The notes under the pieces are model-generated. The model had not been told where the DNA came from, made no database searches, and saw only the letters and a program-made list of their open reading frames with translations. A DNA stretch of 9,335 bases from Candidatus Helarchaeota archaeon (GTDB taxonomy: Archaea; Asgardarchaeota; Lokiarchaeia; Helarchaeales; HEL-GB-A), in assembly GCA_013375405.1 (NCBI GenBank), contig JABXJU010000178.1:1-9335 (forward strand). The letters run 5' to 3'. Below are positions 5,860 to 9,335 of the stretch, in pieces (the stretch's first letter is position 1; every line of letters starts with the position of its first letter). Both the position numbers and the translations under genes were made by a program.

Positions 5860-6894
5860 CTAACCAGGTTTTGGTTTAATTCTTAATTTTTCTCTAACCT
5901 TTTTCTCCGTTAGCACGAATGGCATACTTTTAGCTGTTTCTTTTAAAATTTTTAGGGGATCTTTTTTGCGTTTTTGAACGCGAGCCCACTCCCGGGCGAA
6001 TTTTCCGGATTGAATATCATTCAAACCCTTTTTCATTATCTCTGCTAGCTGAGGATCCATAAAATTCGCCCCTCGAGTCATACTTCCATATTGACTTGTG
6101 GGAGAGTGAAAATCCATCTGTTCTACAATGCCGATTTCTACCATCTCTTTTAGAGTATAGGAAAATTCACCACTCATATAAATTTCCACAAATATTGCTA
6201 CGGGTGGATAGCCTGCTTCTAATAGCACCTTAATTGAATTCCTTAATACGTTCCCAAAAGCAGGTCCAAATACTTGCTCGGTATATAAATCTAGATGCGC
6301 CTCTTGGTCAAAGGTGGTTTCGATTGCACCTTTTTTAGTAGTGCCCACCGCCTTAGCCAACGCTAGGAGAATCTGTTTAGCTATACCCGAGTGATCTTGA
6401 TAGACCCCAACAAAACTAAAAAATCCTTCTCCTGATAAATAGGACTCCCGAACCCCGATACCAATCATTCGGGGGGCAATCATAATGACATCAACAAATT
6501 TTGGGGGATTTATTCCCGTTATCTCTTTAAAGGCAATATTGTACCCAGTTGCAAAATCAATTACTTTATCTTCTGTAAGATTCGATAGAATATCTTTATT
6601 AAAAATTTCAGCTTGAATTTCATCTGGGAGTAAAATCATAACAATATCTGCTTTCTTGGATGCTTCCGAAATGGAATAGACTTCAAAGCCGTCTTCCAGT
6701 GCCTTTTCGCGGTACTCATCTTCAATATTCCCAATAATAACTTTTATTCCACTATCGCGGAGATTTAACGCTTGTGCACGCCCTTGATTACCATAACCTA
6801 TTACCGTTATAAGTTTGTCTTTCAAAAACCTTAAATCGGCATCCTCATCAAAATATACAGATGCAGAGAGCCCGATTAGTTCTTTTTTCGCCAT
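5860..6894 (-). CDS. Divergent ketol-acid reductoisomerase (KARI, IlvC family)
   Basis: Length (344) and layout match class I KARI: an N-terminal Rossmann domain with VIGYGNQGRAQALNLRDSG at 31-49, and a C-terminal helical domain from about 190. True KARI converts acetolactate to dihydroxy-isovalerate in valine and leucine synthesis. Kept features are ETTF at 192-195, the metal-ligand pair D202 and E206 (LDLYTEQ), E237, and S264/T266 with YG (SPTSQYG). Changed features are the catalytic-region His of HGFNI, here T116 (ATGYNI), and the Lys of the PKGPGH motif, here R142 (PRMIGI) with GPG lost. A 2-residue insertion seems to fall between the last two metal-binding Glu (E237, E243). The cofactor loop (GNIEDEYREKA) is acidic, which would favour NADH over NADPH. 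SD GAGGGT at 6901-6906 supports the start. Activity as a normal KARI is doubtful. Confidence 0.8.
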   Translation of the reverse strand: MAKKELIGLSASVYFDEDADLRFLKDKLITVIGYGNQGRAQALNLRDSGIKVIIGNIEDEYREKALEDGFEVYSISEASKKADIVMILLPDEIQAEIFNKDILSNLTEDKVIDFATGYNIAFKEITGINPPKFVDVIMIAPRMIGIGVRESYLSGEGFFSFVGVYQDHSGIAKQILLALAKAVGTTKKGAIETTFDQEAHLDLYTEQVFGPAFGNVLRNSIKVLLEAGYPPVAIFVEIYMSGEFSYTLKEMVEIGIVEQMDFHSPTSQYGSMTRGANFMDPQLAEIMKKGLNDIQSGKFAREWARVQKRKKDPLKILKETAKSMPFVLTEKKVREKLRIKPKPG

Positions 6895-6930
6895 TTTTTT
6901 ACCCTCTGATTTTATAAAACTTGACTTCGC

Positions 6931-6938
6931 TTATATTT
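6931..6938 (-). promoter_or_regulatory. Candidate TATA box for the KARI-like / 7TM-longin operon
   Basis: On the minus strand this reads AAATATAA, placing a transcript start near 6908 and giving a leader of about 14 bases that just contains the SD at 6901-6906. A second TATA-like site (TTTATAAAA at about 6909-6917) is too close to the ATG to supply an SD-bearing leader. Confidence 0.35.
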
Positions 6939-6980
6939 TAATTTTAAGTTGAACTCCATGAAAACACTTTTTATTCTATG

Positions 6981-6996
6981 AAAATAATATATTATA
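6981..6996 (+). promoter_or_regulatory. Candidate TATA region for the 31-residue membrane protein
   Basis: AAAATAATATATTATA lies about 25-30 bases before the SD-like GGTG at 7012-7015. A start near 7010 would give a very short leader. It is AT-rich DNA in an AT-rich region, so the call is weak. Confidence 0.25.
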
Positions 6997-7022
6997 CAAA
7001 CATGAAATATTGGTGTAAGTTT

Positions 7023-7118
7023 ATGAAAACTGAAATAGGAATTTTAGGTGTTTTTACAGGATTAATAATATTCCAATTCGCCTTAATCCTATTTATTTGG
7101 ATGACTTATTATATCTAG
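7023..7118 (+). CDS. Small single-helix membrane protein (31 aa)
   Basis: ATG 7023 opens a 31-codon frame ending in TAG 7116-7118. The product has a short polar start (MKTE) and one long hydrophobic helix (about 5-27, IGILGVFTGLIIFQFALILF) ending in WMTYYI. GGTGTA at 7012-7017 lies 5 bases upstream of the ATG, the same spacing as the GGTGAT and GGTGTT sites of the genes at 4318 and 7292, which favours real translation. It is too short for usual gene callers. The two Gly in the first half of the helix could aid helix packing. It sits between the KARI-like and RAM genes. The function is unknown; chance hydrophobicity in AT-rich DNA is the main alternative. Confidence 0.5.
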   Translation: MKTEIGILGVFTGLIIFQFALILFIWMTYYI

Positions 7119-7166
7119 GCGGAATATATTACTTTGTAAGAATATTAAATTCATATATAGATTAGG

Positions 7167-7191
7167 CTCTATCAAGAGGGGGGTAATAGAG
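7167..7191 (+). other. Hairpin with G6 loop in the intergenic region
   Basis: CTCTAT (7167-7172) and ATAGAG (7186-7191) can pair around a 13-base loop containing six G (7178-7183). It follows the 31-residue gene and precedes the RAM gene. There is no T-run after it, so it is not a standard terminator; an operator or RNA element is possible. Confidence 0.25.
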
Positions 7192-7243
7192 AGAGTGTAA
7201 CTAGATTTATCCCAAGATTTTAGATTTTTATCAAGTTAATTAA

Positions 7244-7253
7244 TTTTAAATAA
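7244..7253 (+). promoter_or_regulatory. Candidate TATA box for the RAM-domain gene
   Basis: TTTTAAATAA would place the transcript start near 7275, about 17 bases before the TTG start, with the SD at 7281-7286 inside that leader. Confidence 0.3.
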
Positions 7254-7291
7254 AATGAAGTTCTGAATATTAACTGAGTAGGTGTTATTAA

Positions 7292-7675
7292 TTGCCAGTA
7301 GCCTTTGTTTTAGTGAAAGCAGAATCTGAGGCAATTTCCAACCTTGTGAACGATGTGCTATATATCGATGAGGTCACAGAGGCATACTCCATTGCAGGCC
7401 CTTGGGATATCATTATTAAAGTCGTTTCTGAGAAATTTGAAAACGTTGCCAACGTTGTGACTGAAAAAATCCTTAAGTTTAAAGGTGTTAAAGATACGCT
7501 AACTCTTATGGCATTTCGATCTGGTGTCATAAAATCTCGTAGAACCACAGCATGTGAAGATGCCTCAGTATTAGAACAAGAAAATAAGATTCAAGAATTG
7601 TATCGCCTCTGCAGGACCTGTTATAACTTAAAAAATTGTGAATTTGGGAGTAGGGTTATCGTCTTTGGTCCTTAA
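7292..7675 (+). CDS. Stand-alone Lrp/AsnC-type ligand-binding (RAM) protein with cysteine-bearing tail
   Basis: Residues 1-76 form a complete RAM domain (Lrp/AsnC effector-binding, ACT-like): strand PVAFVLVKA, helix, YIDEVTEAYSIAGPWDIIIKV, helix, and a final strand TLTLMAFRSG. There is no DNA-binding helix-turn-helix before it. Stand-alone RAM proteins form oligomers and often bind amino acids, and some modulate full-length Lrp partners. The tail (77-127) carries C88, C107, C110 and C116 (CRTCYNLKNC), which could bind zinc or an iron-sulfur cluster; this is unusual for the family. The start is TTG 7292, supported by GGTGTT at 7281-7286 exactly 5 bases before it; no ATG lies near. The KARI-like gene is nearby on the other strand, so a link with branched-chain amino-acid sensing is plausible but unproven. 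Confidence 0.8.
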   Translation: MPVAFVLVKAESEAISNLVNDVLYIDEVTEAYSIAGPWDIIIKVVSEKFENVANVVTEKILKFKGVKDTLTLMAFRSGVIKSRRTTACEDASVLEQENKIQELYRLCRTCYNLKNCEFGSRVIVFGP

Positions 7676-7706
7676 CTCCATTGCAAGCCGTGGAGTTATC
7701 GTTTTT
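7674..7706 (+). terminator. Hairpin terminator after the RAM gene
   Basis: AACTCCA (7674-7680), overlapping the stop codon, pairs with TGGAGTT (7691-7697) across a 10-base loop. T5 follows at 7702-7706. A competing stem, GTTATC (7695-7700) with GATAAC (7710-7715), overlaps it, so two alternative folds exist. Confidence 0.45.
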
Positions 7707-7730
7707 ATAGATAACCTTAATCCATAATTG

Positions 7731-7740
7731 TTATATATTT
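7731..7740 (+). promoter_or_regulatory. TATA box for a probable leaderless transcript
   Basis: TTATATATTT is centred about 24 bases before the A of ATG 7759. No SD site lies between. Both points fit transcription starting at or next to the start codon. Confidence 0.45.
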
Positions 7741-7758
7741 AATTGAAAAATTGAACTT

Positions 7759-8391
7759 ATGGATTCTAATTTGGAAGAAAAAGAATCTTCTTCGGATCGT
7801 GCTGCACGGATTATTTCCCTTTTGACTATTGCACCCTTCCAAATAGTTCTATATATGACGTTTGCGTGGGTTATTTGTCATGATTTCCGTGAAGAACTGT
7901 TATTAAATACGTTTTCTGGGATTTTTTTCTTATTAATTCCGTTTATTCCGCTTCTTTATGTAGCTCAAAAAGAACAGGATAAAAATTATTCAATTCCAAT
8001 AGAAAAACGCTATATTTTATTTCTTGTCCAAATTATTACATTTTCATGCGCGTCAATTTTTTATTATTTCTATCCACTGTGGAGAGGAGTAAATACTGAA
8101 ATTCTTTTTATCTTTACGGTAGGTTATACGATTTTAATGGCGGTTAGTTTAGTTATTACTACGGGATTTAATTTTAAAATGAGTTTACATATGACGGGAG
8201 CAGTTTCATCCATTACGGCTTTAGTCATAGTTTTAGGGTGGTGGTTGGTATTACTTTATCTTTTTTGCATTCCCATTGGATGGTCACGTATTAAACTTCA
8301 GGCACATAAAACGTCACAAGTCATAATAGGGGCCATTGTAGGAATCCTAACCATTTTCTTTACGTATCTTGGATTCGGGTATATTTTTTAA
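7759..8391 (+). CDS. PAP2-like (phosphatidic acid phosphatase superfamily) six-helix membrane protein
   Basis: The 210-residue protein has a charged N-terminus and helices at about 20-40, 52-69, 84-105, 113-134, 147-171 and 185-208. PAP2-type motifs can be traced: a basic stretch before helix 3 (KEQDKNYSIPIEKR, 71-84), KMSLHMTG at 140-147 matching the PSGH-type motif with H144, and WSRIKLQAHKTSQ at 175-187 matching SRxxxxxHxxxD with the nucleophile-position H183. The final Asp of that motif is Gln here (Q187). Family members remove phosphate from lipids or prenyl diphosphates. Both histidines are kept, so activity is possible; the substrate is unknown. It has its own TATA box at leaderless spacing and no SD. 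It converges on proteasome alpha. Confidence 0.6.
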   Translation: MDSNLEEKESSSDRAARIISLLTIAPFQIVLYMTFAWVICHDFREELLLNTFSGIFFLLIPFIPLLYVAQKEQDKNYSIPIEKRYILFLVQIITFSCASIFYYFYPLWRGVNTEILFIFTVGYTILMAVSLVITTGFNFKMSLHMTGAVSSITALVIVLGWWLVLLYLFCIPIGWSRIKLQAHKTSQVIIGAIVGILTIFFTYLGFGYIF

Positions 8392-8397
8392 AAAAAA
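8384..8397. terminator. Back-to-back T-runs between convergent genes
   Basis: T6 at 8384-8389 is followed directly by A8 at 8390-8397. Read on the plus strand, it gives a U-run at the stop of the PAP2-like gene. Read on the minus strand, it gives U8 just 7 bases after the restored stop of proteasome alpha (8405-8407). It probably serves both directions. Its close fit to the restored stop also supports the longer alpha subunit. Confidence 0.4.
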
Positions 8398-8404
8398 GAG
8401 GAAA

Positions 8405-8533
8405 TTATTTTTGTTTCATCAGGTTTCTCTCGATTTTTTGATTTTTTAAGTCCATTGTCACCAGTTCATAGTCGTTTTTATCGGTATTTGTTTCAATGAA
8501 AGCGCTTTCGGCCAATTTTTTACACTCAGTTAG
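8405..8533 (-). pseudogene. psmA: Out-of-frame C-terminal end of proteasome alpha
   Basis: Reading the minus strand one base back at the ACC codon (8533-8535) gives LTECKKLAESAFIETNTD, then KNDYELVTMDLKNQKIERNL and MKQK, ending at TAA 8405-8407. It joins to KENMT as KENMTLTECKKLAESAF, which closely follows the family pattern (KEDMTLEEAI...). One missing C in the CC run at 8533-8534 would explain it. A lost A in the A4 run of GAAAAC just before is a second possibility. The cause is either a sequencing or assembly error, or a real mutation; programmed frameshifting is less likely because no good slippery heptamer is present. Confidence 0.85.
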
Positions 8534-9078
8534 GTCATGTTTTCTTTAAATTGTTCTTCGATATACTTCATCAATTCTCCTTCGTTCTTTCCAATGGCGA
8601 TTGCCTTTGCTTCGTATTTAGCTCCACCAGGTTCAACCACACTTATGACGGGCTTGGAATTATTGATCCCGGCTATAATGATTGCCAAGCCAAAGGGCCT
8701 GCCTCCAAATTGGGTGATACGTTGGGCGATTTTACTTAAGTGCCAGGCAACAGACTCTACATCACACTCTTCTCCGTAAGTTATCTTGTGGATTTGGGCA
8801 AAAACTCGGGCTTCATTGACTAAAACCCTAGAATCTGCTAATAAGCCTGAGAATGTAACGTATAGATTATCCTCTATTTGGGAAATTTTTTCGTTTGGCT
8901 CAATTAATTTTGAATAACTCCGGCTTTCTGCCAATAAAACAATCCCATCATTACCGCGAATTGCAATCACGCTCGAGCCACGTCGAGCGGCCTCTCGTGC
9001 ATATTCTACTTGAATAATTCGACCATCTGGTGAATACATAATTGTTCTATCATAACCTGCATCCCTAAGACCAAACAT
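8530..9078 (-). CDS. psmA: Proteasome alpha subunit, C-terminus cut by an apparent frameshift
   Basis: Alpha subunits form the outer heptameric rings of the 20S proteasome and gate substrate entry. The N-terminus shows the gating motif GYDR (8-11) and SPDGRIIQVEYAREA (16-30), unique to alpha subunits. K57 (SKLIE) is the lysine position that binds HbYX tails of the activating ATPases. QFGGRPFG (123-130) and GGAKYEAKAIAIGKNEG (151-167) are also typical. As read, the protein stops at 182 residues after FKENMT, where relatives continue into a helix and strands; the remaining 42 residues are intact in the -1 frame (see 8405-8533), giving 224. SD GAGGTGAA at 9085-9092, inside psmB, supports the start. 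The start overlaps the psmB stop by one base. Confidence 0.93.
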   Translation of the reverse strand: MFGLRDAGYDRTIMYSPDGRIIQVEYAREAARRGSSVIAIRGNDGIVLLAESRSYSKLIEPNEKISQIEDNLYVTFSGLLADSRVLVNEARVFAQIHKITYGEECDVESVAWHLSKIAQRITQFGGRPFGLAIIIAGINNSKPVISVVEPGGAKYEAKAIAIGKNEGELMKYIEEQFKENMT

Positions 9079-9335
9079 TAATTATTCACCTCGTCCTTAT
9101 TAACAATTTTTAACAATTCAGTATCATTTAATCGTCTATAGCCATCTCTTGAGATTATAACGGCATCAATGCCACTCCCCGTGTAGGGGTTTCTTTCAAT
9201 TGCAGATCTTAGGGCTTTAAATGCTAATTTTATTGCCTCTGGTTCAGTTAAATCGTCTCTATAGTTGTTTTCTAAAGTGCCATAGGCTATTTGTGAGCCC
9301 GAGCCCGTTGCAATGAATTTATCTTCGATTAGATC
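9078..9335 (-). CDS. psmB: Proteasome beta subunit, C-terminal part (5' end outside window)
   Basis: The last 85 residues of the proteolytic subunit of the 20S proteasome are visible. The frame is open from the window edge to TAA at 9078-9080. FIATGSGSQIAYGTLE (7-22 of the visible part) contains the GSGS motif whose first Ser supports the N-terminal Thr nucleophile. NYRDDLTEPEAIKLAFKALR (24-43) and GIDAVIISRDGYRRL (55-69) are strongly diagnostic of archaeal beta subunits. The catalytic Thr and propeptide are outside the window. The stop overlaps the alpha start (TAATG), so beta and alpha form one operon in the order beta, alpha. Confidence 0.93.
   Translation of the reverse strand, partial: DLIEDKFIATGSGSQIAYGTLENNYRDDLTEPEAIKLAFKALRSAIERNPYTGSGIDAVIISRDGYRRLNDTELLKIVNKDEVNN
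9085..9092 (-). promoter_or_regulatory. Shine-Dalgarno site of proteasome alpha inside psmB
   Basis: On the minus strand this reads GAGGTGAA, ending 6 bases before the ATG at 9076-9078. It shows that alpha is translated from the psmB transcript with its own ribosome binding site. Confidence 0.7.

Noticed and set aside
7288..7548. An 86-codon minus-strand frame over the RAM gene
   Set aside because: It is antisense to a well-supported RAM domain and has a low-complexity Ser/Thr-rich product typical of shadow frames.
8528..8545. Programmed -1 frameshifting in proteasome alpha
   Set aside because: The bases before the stop (TTTAAAGAAAACATGACC) lack an in-frame X-XXY-YYZ heptamer, and no strong downstream stem is evident. 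A lost base is simpler.
8537..8779. Plus-strand frames over proteasome alpha
   Set aside because: They are antisense shadows of a strongly recognised gene.

Overview
The window is AT-rich DNA that looks archaeal. Two genes encode 20S proteasome beta and alpha subunits. Several genes are preceded by GGTGAT-type Shine-Dalgarno (SD) sites at a constant 5-base distance, candidate TATA boxes sit about 25 bases before expected transcript starts, and T-runs follow several genes. A seven-helix membrane protein ending in a longin/roadblock-like domain, membrane-anchored winged-helix proteins and a dehydratase/benzoyl-CoA-reductase-like subunit pair together suggest an Asgard (Promethearchaeota) or related lineage. 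That placement is inference; no rRNA gene or other definitive marker is present.

Layout. Positions 1-424 hold the 3' end of an unrecognised + strand gene. Positions 428-2844 (minus) hold two overlapping genes for a pair of 2-hydroxyacyl-CoA dehydratase / benzoyl-CoA reductase family subunits. A 321-base divergent intergenic region follows. Positions 3166-4707 (plus) hold a cluster of three small membrane proteins. The first and third are clear paralogs (two helices plus a winged-helix-like domain, with a zinc ribbon on the first only). The middle one has four helices and may have lost a similar tail through a frameshift. Positions 4822-6894 (minus) hold a divergent ketol-acid reductoisomerase (KARI, IlvC family) gene followed with no gap by the 7TM-longin gene. 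Positions 6895-7291 hold a probable 31-residue single-helix protein and promoters. A stand-alone Lrp/AsnC-type ligand-binding (RAM) protein with a cysteine-bearing tail lies at 7292-7675, then a probably leaderless PAP2-like membrane protein at 7759-8391. The minus strand from 9335 down to 8405 carries proteasome beta (partial) and alpha, overlapping by one base.

How the genes may work together. The dehydratase-like pair would form one iron-sulfur enzyme that needs an ATP-dependent activator not seen here. The KARI-like protein lacks several catalytic residues of true KARIs and is coupled to a membrane sensor-like protein, so it may not be a plain branched-chain amino-acid enzyme. A RAM protein, from a family that often senses amino acids, is encoded nearby on the opposite strand. 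Beta and alpha together form the 20S proteasome.

Most notable points: a single-base frameshift that cuts off the last 42 residues of proteasome alpha (an intact reading frame follows), the atypical KARI and its coupling to 7TM-longin, the duplicated membrane-winged-helix family, and the tiny membrane protein at 7023-7118.
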